A stretch of 13,804 nucleotides of DNA from an uncultured Blautia sp. (GTDB lineage: Bacteria; Bacillota; Clostridia; Lachnospirales; Lachnospiraceae): assembly GCF_934371575.1 (NCBI RefSeq), contig NZ_CAKRNY010000071.1, positions 1-13,804 of the forward strand. The letters run 5' to 3'. The translations under genes and the position numbers were made by a program. Each line of letters begins with the position of its first letter. Positions within the stretch are counted from its first letter, which is position 1. The notes beneath the pieces are model-generated. The model was given only the letters and a program-made list of their open reading frames with translations. It searched no databases and was not told where the DNA came from. Below, in pieces: positions 8,031 through 13,804 of the stretch.

Positions 8031-8197
8031 ACTAGTACATCGAAAATTAAGTTTCTGCTATATCGACGCAGGATGATTTCTTCATATGCAAGGCGGAGGA
8101 AGGAGGCGTAGCGGTGGCTACGGCGACCGACGACAACGCAGCAGATGAAAAATCAGACAAGTCAATATGGCAGTTACTTAATATTCGATGTACTAGT
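8031..8197. repeat. 167-bp imperfect inverted repeat (MITE/REP-like intergenic element)
   Basis: The termini are perfect inverted copies: ACTAGTACATCGAA at 8031-8044 and its reverse complement at 8184-8197. Comparing the left arm with the reverse complement of the right arm, 32 of the first 37 positions match. After a few divergent bases, similarity resumes (TGATTTcTTCAT against TGATTTTTCAT) to about 58 bases from each end. The centre has its own perfect hairpin, CGTAGC (8107-8112) and GCTACG (8117-8122) around GGTG. It has no significant coding capacity. Transcribed, it would form one long hairpin between deoB and the regulator gene. It looks like a non-autonomous mobile or REP-type repeat, but no second copy is in the window and no clear target duplication is visible. 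It may act as a terminator, a processing site or an mRNA stabiliser. Confidence 0.75.
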
Positions 8198-8202
8198 ATA
8201 AA
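8197..8202 (+). promoter_or_regulatory. Possible -10 element before the regulator gene
   Basis: TATAAA at 8197-8202 straddles the right end of the inverted repeat, 37 bases before the regulator's ATG. The region 16-18 bases upstream has no convincing -35 box. If real, the element's end would have created or carried a promoter for the second half of the gene run. Confidence 0.2.
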
Positions 8203-8238
8203 GGATTAACGGCATTTCACAGAAAATGAGGAAATCAC

Positions 8239-8964
8239 ATGAAGCATACTTACCTGCATGATGTACTTCCGTTCCTTCGGGAACTGGAAAGAGAAAAACA
8301 GAAACAATTTGAAGCATATTTTAGAACTGCGCCTTTATGGCTTATGGACCTGTTTCAGAGCGAGGTAATGGAAGCCGGAACTATTTTCATCAGAGAAAAT
8401 GAACCGGCGGATACGATTTTCTTTGTTGCCAGAGGCAGGGTGAAGGCTACAGATTACCGCGTCTCAGGAATTGCCTATGATTTTATGAAACCGACGGATC
8501 TGATTGCTCTTGGCGGTATGGAGGTAATTCTGGGACAGACTACCTACAGGACTACACTGGAGACAGAAACAGAGTGTATTGTTGCAAAGCTGCCAAGAAC
8601 TCAGTATGAGAAGTGGATTTATGCAGATACAGAAGCATTCTGTATGGAAGCAAGACTTACCTGTGCTTCTCTTCTGGATGAGGTAAGGAGAAACCGGCTT
8701 TATCTGTTTCTGGAAGGTGCGGACAGATTAGCAATACTTTTTGCAGACTGGTATGAAAAATATAACAAAAATGACATTTTGGTGATCAGTGAAAGCCGGC
8801 AGAATCTGGCAGATGAAACAGGTCTCTGCTTGAAAAGCATCAGCCGTGCCATAAAAAAATTTCAGACAGGTCAGCTGATTCAAAAAAAGGGAAATCAGAT
8901 ATGCATTGACAGAAAGCAGTATGAGGGGCTGAAAAGAACCGTTGAAGATAAAATCGGTAAATGA
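8239..8964 (+). CDS. Crp/Fnr-family transcriptional regulator
   Basis: A 241-residue regulator with an N-terminal cyclic-nucleotide-binding-type beta-roll (about 33-125), a dimerisation helix (about 133-160) and a C-terminal winged helix-turn-helix (about 184-225; SRQNLADETGLCLKSISRAI is the HTH). The four clustered N-terminal cysteines of FNR are absent, so an FNR-type iron-sulphur oxygen sensor is unlikely. In the ligand cassette, R104-T105 align roughly with R82-S83 of E. coli CRP and E95 is one position off the CRP glutamate, so nucleotide binding is possible but not shown. GAGGA (8228-8232) precedes the ATG by six bases. The gene is followed by the purine phosphorylase after 16 bases, so it probably regulates this nucleoside gene set, perhaps including itself. 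Ligand and operator are unknown. Confidence 0.85.
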   Translation: MKHTYLHDVLPFLRELEREKQKQFEAYFRTAPLWLMDLFQSEVMEAGTIFIRENEPADTIFFVARGRVKATDYRVSGIAYDFMKPTDLIALGGMEVILGQTTYRTTLETETECIVAKLPRTQYEKWIYADTEAFCMEARLTCASLLDEVRRNRLYLFLEGADRLAILFADWYEKYNKNDILVISESRQNLADETGLCLKSISRAIKKFQTGQLIQKKGNQICIDRKQYEGLKRTVEDKIGK

Positions 8965-8980
8965 AAAGGAGAAGGTATAC

Positions 8981-9802
8981 ATGAACGATTTATATCAGAA
9001 ATTAGAGACTTGCCTTGCAAGTGTAAGAGAAAAAACAAATTTCAAACCGGAAGTGGCACTGATCCTTGGCTCCGGCCTTGGCGATTATGCAGATGAGATC
9101 CGGATTGAAACTACAATCGACTATACGGAGATTGAAGGTTTCCCAACCTCTACAGTTGCCGGACACAAGGGAAGATTTGTATTTGGCTATGTGAAAAATG
9201 TGCCGGTTGTGATCATGCAGGGTAGAGTGCATTATTACGAAGGATATCCAATGGCAGATGTGGTGCTTCCAACCAGACTGATGGGAATGATGGGCGCGAA
9301 AAAGCTGTTTCTCACAAATGCTGCTGGTGGTGTGAATACATCCTTTAAACCAGGGGATTTCATGATGATCACAGATCATATTACCACAGGGATACCAAGT
9401 CCGCTGATCGGACCGAATATTGACGAACTGGGAAGCAGATTCCCGGATATGAGTGAAGTGTACAGTAAAAGACTTCAGGATGTGATCCGCACCTGCGCGA
9501 AGAATCGGGGAATTTTCATTCAGGAAGGCGTTTACGTTCAGTTTACAGGTCCTAACTATGAAACGCCGGCAGAAATAAAAATGGCGGCTGTCTGGGGCGG
9601 CGACGCAGTTGGAATGAGTACTGCATGTGAAGCTATGGCTGCACGTCATATGGGACTTGAGGTGTGTGGTATTTCCTGTATCACCAACATGGCAGCAGGT
9701 ATTTCGAAAGAGGAGCTGAATCACAAGGAAGTGCAGGAGACTGCTGACAGAGTGGCGAAATCCTTTAAAGAACTGGTAACAGAAATTATTGTAAATATGT
9801 AG
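8981..9802 (+). CDS. punA: Purine-nucleoside phosphorylase, trimeric 6-oxopurine type
   Basis: Phosphorolysis of inosine, guanosine and their deoxy forms to hypoxanthine or guanine plus (deoxy)ribose-1-phosphate. Motifs are ILGSGLG (28-34, phosphate loop), GRVHYYEGYP (81-90), TNAAGG (112-117), GPNYETPAEI (190-199), VGMSTACEA (210-218) and TNMAAG (235-240). The glutamate of NYETP (E194) and N236 of TNMAAG correspond to the Glu/Asn pair that recognises 6-oxopurines in low-molecular-mass PNPs. Adenosine should therefore be a poor substrate and must first pass through Add. The frame is open upstream, but the ATG at 8981 is preferred. It has AAGGAG (8966-8971) nine bases before it, and it gives 273 residues, close to the Bacillus PunA length. 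Earlier starts would overlap the regulator gene. Confidence 0.93.
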   Translation: MNDLYQKLETCLASVREKTNFKPEVALILGSGLGDYADEIRIETTIDYTEIEGFPTSTVAGHKGRFVFGYVKNVPVVIMQGRVHYYEGYPMADVVLPTRLMGMMGAKKLFLTNAAGGVNTSFKPGDFMMITDHITTGIPSPLIGPNIDELGSRFPDMSEVYSKRLQDVIRTCAKNRGIFIQEGVYVQFTGPNYETPAEIKMAAVWGGDAVGMSTACEAMAARHMGLEVCGISCITNMAAGISKEELNHKEVQETADRVAKSFKELVTEIIVNM

Positions 9803-9835
9803 CAGCATAAAGTAACGAAGGAGAAAAGAAGAACT

Positions 9836-10756
9836 ATGGGAATTGTTGTAATCGGTGATGTTTTTATCGATGTGAAAGGATATTCCACAGCGCCATTTAT
9901 TCCCGGAGGAAGAAATGCAGGAGTGATCCAGCAGATTCATGGCGGCGTAGGCAGAAATGTAGTGGAAGATATTGCAAACATTGAGTTGAAGCCTACTTTT
10001 GTCAGTCTGGTAGATGATGATGCAATGGGAGATGATGTGATCCGCAAACTGGAGCGTCACAAGGTAGATACCCGGTATATGCGAAAGGTAAAGGATGGAA
10101 TGGGAACCTGGCTGGCCGTTTTTGACCAGGACGGTGACGTGGTGGCATCCATTTCCAAGCGTCCGGACCATCGCCCCATTGAGCAGATCCTGGATGAGTG
10201 CGGAGATGAGATATTTCAGGATGCAGACAGTGTGGTAATCGAAATTGACATTGATAAAGAAATTGTAAAAAAGACATTCCATTTTGCTGAGAAATATGGT
10301 AAAAAGGTTTATGCCATCGTTTCCAATATGACAATTGCCATGGAGCGCCGTGATTTTCTTCGAAAAACAGCCTGCTTTGTCTGCAATCAGCAGGAGGCTG
10401 GACAGCTGTTTTCTGAGGACTACAGTGATTTGAATCCGGAAGAAATGGCAGAATGCCTGACAAAACGCATTCAGTCTGCTCATATCCCACAGATGGTAGT
10501 GACAATGGGAAGTGAAGGGGCAGCCTATGCAGACCAGGAAGGAAATTACGGGGTATATCCGGCCATGAAGGTAGATGTAGTGGATACTACCGGTGCAGGA
10601 GATGCATTTTTTGCAGGGGTATGTGTAGGTCTTACTTATGGAAAGACTATGAGAGAAGCATGTGCTATTGGTACCCGTCTTTCCTCTACGGTTATCTGTA
10701 CTTCTGAGAATATCTGCCCGAGATTTATGCCGGAAGAATTCGGCCTTGTCAGATAG
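9836..10756 (+). CDS. PfkB-family kinase, probable nucleoside (pseudouridine-like) kinase
   Basis: A 306-residue ribokinase-fold kinase. Visible landmarks are an N-terminal substrate strand VVIGDVFIDV (4-13), GGVGRN (36-41) in the substrate-lid region, the Mg/phosphate motif NQQE (184-187), and the anion hole and catalytic base DTTGAGDAFFAG (250-261) with D256 as the base. The GGVGRN-V-E pattern resembles pseudouridine kinase (PsuK) and related nucleoside kinases more than ribokinase. No PsuG glycosidase gene is in the window. Context (after punA, before udk) supports a nucleoside substrate such as inosine, guanosine or pseudouridine. Free ribose or another sugar cannot be excluded. AAGGAG (9818-9823) is 12 bases from the ATG, rather far. 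The 33-base gap to punA has no terminator. Confidence 0.8.
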   Translation: MGIVVIGDVFIDVKGYSTAPFIPGGRNAGVIQQIHGGVGRNVVEDIANIELKPTFVSLVDDDAMGDDVIRKLERHKVDTRYMRKVKDGMGTWLAVFDQDGDVVASISKRPDHRPIEQILDECGDEIFQDADSVVIEIDIDKEIVKKTFHFAEKYGKKVYAIVSNMTIAMERRDFLRKTACFVCNQQEAGQLFSEDYSDLNPEEMAECLTKRIQSAHIPQMVVTMGSEGAAYADQEGNYGVYPAMKVDVVDTTGAGDAFFAGVCVGLTYGKTMREACAIGTRLSSTVICTSENICPRFMPEEFGLVR

Positions 10757-10766
10757 GAGCGAGAAT

Positions 10767-11411
10767 ATGGAAAGTCTTATTATAGGAATTGCCGGTGGAT
10801 CCGGTTCCGGTAAATCAACATTTACAAACAGGATCAAAGAGTATTTCGGAGATGATGTGGTAGTTCTCTATCACGACAATTATTACCGCAGACAGGATGG
10901 GGTTCCTTTTGAGCAGCGTGTGACGGTGAATTATGATCATCCGGATTCGCTGGAGACGGAGCTTCTGGTGGAACATCTGAAGCTTCTGAAACAGGGAAAA
11001 TCCATAGAGTGTCCGGTATATGATTATTCCTTGCATAACCGTTCTGACAAGATTCTTCATATTAAGCCAAGCCCGGTGATTCTTGTGGAGGGAATTCTTC
11101 TCTTGGCAGACCCAAGGGTGCGGGAGCTGCTTGACATTAAGGTGTACGTGGAGGCTGATGCAGATGAGCGTATCCTGCGCAGAATCACCAGGGATGTGGA
11201 AGAGCGGGGAAGAGATTTAAGAGGCATTATCAACCAGTATCTGAATACTGTGAAGCCCATGCATTATCTGTATGTAGAACCTACCAGATCCAAGGCTGAC
11301 ATTGTGATCAACAGTGGAAAAAATAATGTGGCATTTGATCTGTTCGTTTCAAAAATCAGCATGGAGCTGGAAAAACGTAAACAGAACCGGCAGAACGGTG
11401 GAACAGAGTAA
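10767..11411 (+). CDS. udk: Uridine kinase (uridine/cytidine phosphorylation)
   Basis: ATP- or GTP-dependent phosphorylation of uridine and cytidine to UMP and CMP, the salvage alternative to Cdd/Udp breakdown. It is a P-loop kinase of 214 residues. Walker A is GGSGSGKST (10-18), and the substrate region is YHDNYYRR (35-42) and NYDHPDS (55-61). The segment CPVYDYSLHNR (82-92) is typical of Udk, and the lid carries RRITRDVEERGRD (138-150). The frame is open 105 bases upstream inside the kinase gene, but the ATG at 10767 is chosen. It has AGGAG (10755-10759) seven bases before it and starts directly at the conserved P-loop strand. It lies ten bases after the PfkB-family kinase gene, so the two kinases are almost certainly cotranscribed. 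Confidence 0.93.
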   Translation: MESLIIGIAGGSGSGKSTFTNRIKEYFGDDVVVLYHDNYYRRQDGVPFEQRVTVNYDHPDSLETELLVEHLKLLKQGKSIECPVYDYSLHNRSDKILHIKPSPVILVEGILLLADPRVRELLDIKVYVEADADERILRRITRDVEERGRDLRGIINQYLNTVKPMHYLYVEPTRSKADIVINSGKNNVAFDLFVSKISMELEKRKQNRQNGGTE

Positions 11412-11447
11412 TACGTAAGGAAATATATAAAGATACAGGAGACAGGA

Positions 11448-12548
11448 ATGGCACAGAAAAACGAAATAAAAAATCCTCAGAATACACAGACACCTCAGGA
11501 GGGGCAGCAGCCTCATAAAAGAAGAGTGCGTTATAAGGGAAAATATCCGAAAAAATTCGAGGAAAAGTACAAAGAGCTTCAGCCGGAGAAATATCAGGAT
11601 ACCATTCAGCATGTGATCAATAAGGGGAATACCCCGGCTGGCATGCATATTTCCATTATGGTAAAAGAAATTATTGATTTTTTGGAAATTAAGCCCGGAC
11701 AGGTTGGCTTTGATGCTACTTTAGGCTACGGTGGACATACAAAAGCCATGCTTTCGTGTTTGCAGGGGCAGGGACATATGTACGCTACGGATGTAGACCA
11801 TGAGGAAGCAGCGAAGACAAAGAAACGTCTGGAGGAGCTTGGTTTCGGGGAGGATATTCTGACGATTAAGCTTCAGAACTTCTGTACCATTGACGAAATT
11901 GCCAAAGAGGTGGGAGGCTTTGACTTTCTTCTTGCCGATCTGGGAGTGTCTTCCATGCAGATTGACAACCCGAAGAGAGGATTTTCCTTTAAGGTAGATG
12001 GCCCTCTGGACCTGAGGCTGGATCAGGAGACCGGGATCAGTGCAGCTGAACGTTTAGAGCATATTACCAGAGATGAGCTTGCTGGTATGCTTTATGAGAA
12101 TTCAGATGAACCATATTGTGAGGAGCTTGCAAAAGCGATCACAGATGAAATCCGCAAGGGGAATCATATTGATACGACCACAAAGCTTCGTCAGATCATT
12201 GAGAAGACTCTTTCTTTTCTTCCAGAAAAAGAAAGGAAAGATACCATTAAGAAGACCTGCCAGCGTACCTTCCAGGCGCTTCGAATCGATGTAAACAGGG
12301 AGTTTGAGGTTCTGTATGAATTTATGGAAAAACTGCCAGGTGCATTGAAGCCAGGAGGAAGGGCTGCGATTCTTACCTTCCATTCCGGGGAGGATAAGCT
12401 GGTAAAGAAAGCATTAAAAGAAGGTTATAAAGCCGGGATCTATTCTGATTATGCAAGGGATGTGATCCGTCCTACCGCACAGGAATGTGCCCAGAATGGA
12501 AGAGCCAGGTCTACGAAAATGAGATGGGCTGTGAAAGCAGAGGAATAA
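11448..12548 (+). CDS. RsmH-like 16S rRNA (cytosine-N4) methyltransferase, divergent paralogue
   Basis: A class I SAM-dependent methyltransferase of the RsmH (MraW) family; the canonical member makes N4-methyl-C1402 in 16S rRNA. Matching blocks are FDATLGYGGHTKA (88-100, SAM loop), DFLLADLGVSSMQID (159-173), RGFSF (177-181), FQALRIDVN (275-283) and FHSGEDKLVK (311-320). It differs from canonical RsmH at usually fixed places: GMHISIM for the HxSVLL block, LDLRLD for LDMRMD, TCQRTFQALRI without the preceding HPAT, and SGED for SLED. It also has about 60 extra N-terminal residues, rich in Gln, Lys and Arg (HKRRVRYKGKYPKK, 23-36). It is not in an mraZ-rsmH-ftsL context. It is probably a second family member whose target may not be C1402. 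AGGAG (11437-11441) is six bases before the ATG, and it lies 36 bases after udk. Confidence 0.85.
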   Translation: MAQKNEIKNPQNTQTPQEGQQPHKRRVRYKGKYPKKFEEKYKELQPEKYQDTIQHVINKGNTPAGMHISIMVKEIIDFLEIKPGQVGFDATLGYGGHTKAMLSCLQGQGHMYATDVDHEEAAKTKKRLEELGFGEDILTIKLQNFCTIDEIAKEVGGFDFLLADLGVSSMQIDNPKRGFSFKVDGPLDLRLDQETGISAAERLEHITRDELAGMLYENSDEPYCEELAKAITDEIRKGNHIDTTTKLRQIIEKTLSFLPEKERKDTIKKTCQRTFQALRIDVNREFEVLYEFMEKLPGALKPGGRAAILTFHSGEDKLVKKALKEGYKAGIYSDYARDVIRPTAQECAQNGRARSTKMRWAVKAEE

Positions 12549-12552
12549 GAAA

Positions 12553-12594
12553 GGGGGTGGAACCGCATTACTGCAGTTCCATCCCCCATATTTT
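12553..12594. terminator. Bidirectional terminator between convergent genes
   Basis: GGGGGTGGAAC (12553-12563) pairs with GTTCCATCCCCC (12576-12587) with a single bulged base. The loop is 12 bases. The plus strand continues with TATTTT (12589-12594), and the minus-strand copy continues into TTTCTTATT. It closes the plus-strand operon five bases after the rsmH-like stop and also ends the convergent gene, whose stop codon (12568-12570) lies in the loop. Confidence 0.75.
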
Positions 12595-13800
12595 ACAATC
12601 TCTGGTTCCTACCACCATATAGCTTTTATATACAGCAGGAGATGCTTCGATAACACCGTCACTGATCTGGTGGGTGTCAAGAACTTCTCCTGTTTTTCCA
12701 TCCAGAAGATAAATATGGCCTGTGCTGTTGCAGTAGAGCACCCTTCCGCTGCCGTCCGGATTATAGACACATACAGGTGAGGACCAGGCATAGGCTGATT
12801 CGTGTTCCCATCTGACTTCCCCGGTACTTTTGTCAATACAGGCAAGAACTCCCTGGGCTTGTCCGTCTGTTCTGGCAACGGTTACGTAAATGCTGTCAGA
12901 GAGCTGTTCTTTTCCAACTGCAATCGTAGACTGGACACCTCCGGACACACCGTCATCGGAAGCACAATCATAGGAGGTTTTCCAGATGATCTCGCCGGTC
13001 TCGGCATTAATTTTCCAGATGGGAACCTCAGCAATGGAATTACTGCGCCAGCCAAGACGGAAGGAGGTACTGATATACAGGTAAAGATGTCCGTCCTCAA
13101 CAGAAAGAACCGGTGAGGAATTGGAGTCATCCAGAATATCCTGTGCCCATACAAGCTGCAGGGTGTTTAAGTCAAGACACATCAGGTTGCCGCCGTTGTC
13201 CGACATAAAAATGTATCCGTCATAGATGGCAGCACTGTCTTCCATACCCAGCCAGTAAGAAGCGATGCTGGTTCTGGTTCCGTAATAATGCCATTTTACA
13301 ATGTTATCAGGAGCAATGGACAATGTTCCCGCCTCCGGGTCATAACTGGTGTTCAGCTTTATAAGGTAAAGAATGCCGTTTTCGCCAGGGTAGATCAGAG
13401 TGTCTGTTTTGGCATCCACAAGGGCTGAGGAATCAAAATAGCTTAAATTTCCACGAAGGGAAAAAGGATCATTGTTTCCAAAGGTGTACATGACACTGCA
13501 GTCCAGAAGATTTACCACAAATACTCTTGCAGTTCCCTCATTGCTGTCATAGCCTGCTCCTACGTACAGAATCGGATAACCTCTGGGATCCAGGGCACCG
13601 GCACCTTTGAAGGTGAATCCAAGATAGAGGGGCTCTCTTGTAGCTTCTCCTGTCTCCAGATCCAGAAAATACACATAACCATCCATACAGGCATAGATGA
13701 CCTCCACAAGGTCGTCTTTTTCTTTTGCGTGTGTCCAGCAAAGCTGGACTACACTTGCCGGTGCAAGTCCGGTCACGGTAATCGCCAGTGAGCCGTGTAG
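12568..13800 (-). CDS. PQQ-like beta-propeller repeat protein, 5' part missing or frameshifted
   Basis: At least 402 residues of outer-membrane-BamB/PQQ-like beta-propeller (WD-like) repeats. Counting from the GTG at 13774-13776, blade motifs recur: DGYVYFLDLETGE (32-44), GGNLMCLDLNTLQLVW (195-210), VPIWKINAETGEIIWKT (251-267), GVLACIDKSTGEVRWEH (309-325) and GHIYLLDGKTGEVLDT (353-368). Proteins of this type in Clostridia are usually membrane-anchored or secreted, with an N-terminal helix, and have no assigned enzyme activity. No signal peptide is visible, because the coding frame hits a TAG at 13801-13803 before any credible start. The GTG has no ribosome site and begins inside a propeller strand. 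Restoring one base near 13793-13794 would join it to an upstream frame, so a frameshift is likely. Function is unknown; it is unrelated to the nucleoside genes and is transcribed towards them. Confidence 0.7.
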   Translation of the reverse strand, partial: LHGSLAITVTGLAPASVVQLCWTHAKEKDDLVEVIYACMDGYVYFLDLETGEATREPLYLGFTFKGAGALDPRGYPILYVGAGYDSNEGTARVFVVNLLDCSVMYTFGNNDPFSLRGNLSYFDSSALVDAKTDTLIYPGENGILYLIKLNTSYDPEAGTLSIAPDNIVKWHYYGTRTSIASYWLGMEDSAAIYDGYIFMSDNGGNLMCLDLNTLQLVWAQDILDDSNSSPVLSVEDGHLYLYISTSFRLGWRSNSIAEVPIWKINAETGEIIWKTSYDCASDDGVSGGVQSTIAVGKEQLSDSIYVTVARTDGQAQGVLACIDKSTGEVRWEHESAYAWSSPVCVYNPDGSGRVLYCNSTGHIYLLDGKTGEVLDTHQISDGVIEASPAVYKSYMVVGTRDCKIWGMELQ

Positions 13801-13804
13801 CTAA

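Noticed and set aside
8023..8205. Target-site duplication flanking the inverted repeat
   Set aside because: The bases on either side (TTTGAA left, ATAAAG right) do not form a convincing direct repeat, so the insertion mechanism cannot be inferred.
8211..8238. CRP-like operator (TTTCACA...) before the regulator gene
   Set aside because: Only a weak ATTTC/GAAAT inverted pair is present, with no TGTGA-N6-TCACA or TTGAT-N4-ATCAA symmetry.
8942..8980. Purine-nucleoside phosphorylase start at TTG 8942
   Set aside because: It would overlap the regulator gene and add 13 residues without a ribosome site. ATG 8981 is well supported.
10662..10766. Extended uridine kinase start inside the upstream kinase gene
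   Set aside because: The extension adds 35 non-homologous residues. The ATG at 10767 has AGGAG at correct spacing and begins directly at the P-loop strand.
9002..10837. Long open frame on the minus strand (about 600 codons) opposite punA and the PfkB kinase
   Set aside because: The translation is rich in His, Cys and Ser with no recognisable domain. It lies opposite two well-supported genes and is a codon-bias shadow.

Overview
The window reads as a chromosomal segment of a Gram-positive anaerobe of the class Clostridia, most likely Lachnospiraceae (Blautia/Dorea/Ruminococcus-like). This is inferred from strong AGGAG-type ribosome sites, moderate GC, Firmicutes-type protein families and a TTG start. 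No 16S gene or other taxonomic anchor is present, so genus is not assigned. No CRISPR array, tRNA, rRNA, phage gene or transposase was seen.

Positions 1-223 are a non-coding leader. It holds a strong intrinsic terminator (125-161). Directly upstream of and overlapping it is a stretch (about 61-138) whose conserved-looking blocks resemble the ykkC riboswitch superfamily. I regard this as the most interesting signal in the window: a candidate ON-type, nucleotide-related riboswitch in front of a nucleoside uptake and breakdown operon.

Positions 224-8029 are eight tightly packed plus-strand genes: a NupO-type ABC ATPase, two permeases (NupP/NupQ type), uridine phosphorylase, deoxyribose-phosphate aldolase, cytidine deaminase, adenosine deaminase and phosphopentomutase. 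Together they import nucleosides, deaminate C and A nucleosides, cleave uridine, and move (deoxy)ribose-1-phosphate into central metabolism. The BMP-type lipoprotein that should deliver substrate to the transporter is not in the window and may lie just left of it.

Positions 8031-8197 are a 167-bp imperfect inverted repeat that interrupts the gene run. Positions 8239-12548 continue on the plus strand with a Crp/Fnr-fold regulator, a 6-oxopurine nucleoside phosphorylase (which completes the purine branch), a PfkB-family kinase of probable nucleoside specificity, uridine kinase, and a divergent RsmH-like methyltransferase with a basic N-terminal extension.

A bidirectional hairpin terminator (12553-12594) separates this block from a convergent minus-strand PQQ-like beta-propeller gene. 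That gene runs to the right edge and appears to carry a one-base frameshift close to the edge.

The first twelve genes form one functional unit for nucleoside acquisition. Uptake feeds deaminases, deaminated nucleosides feed two phosphorylases, and the sugar phosphates go through DeoB to DeoC or the pentose phosphate pathway. Two kinases provide the alternative salvage route to nucleotides.
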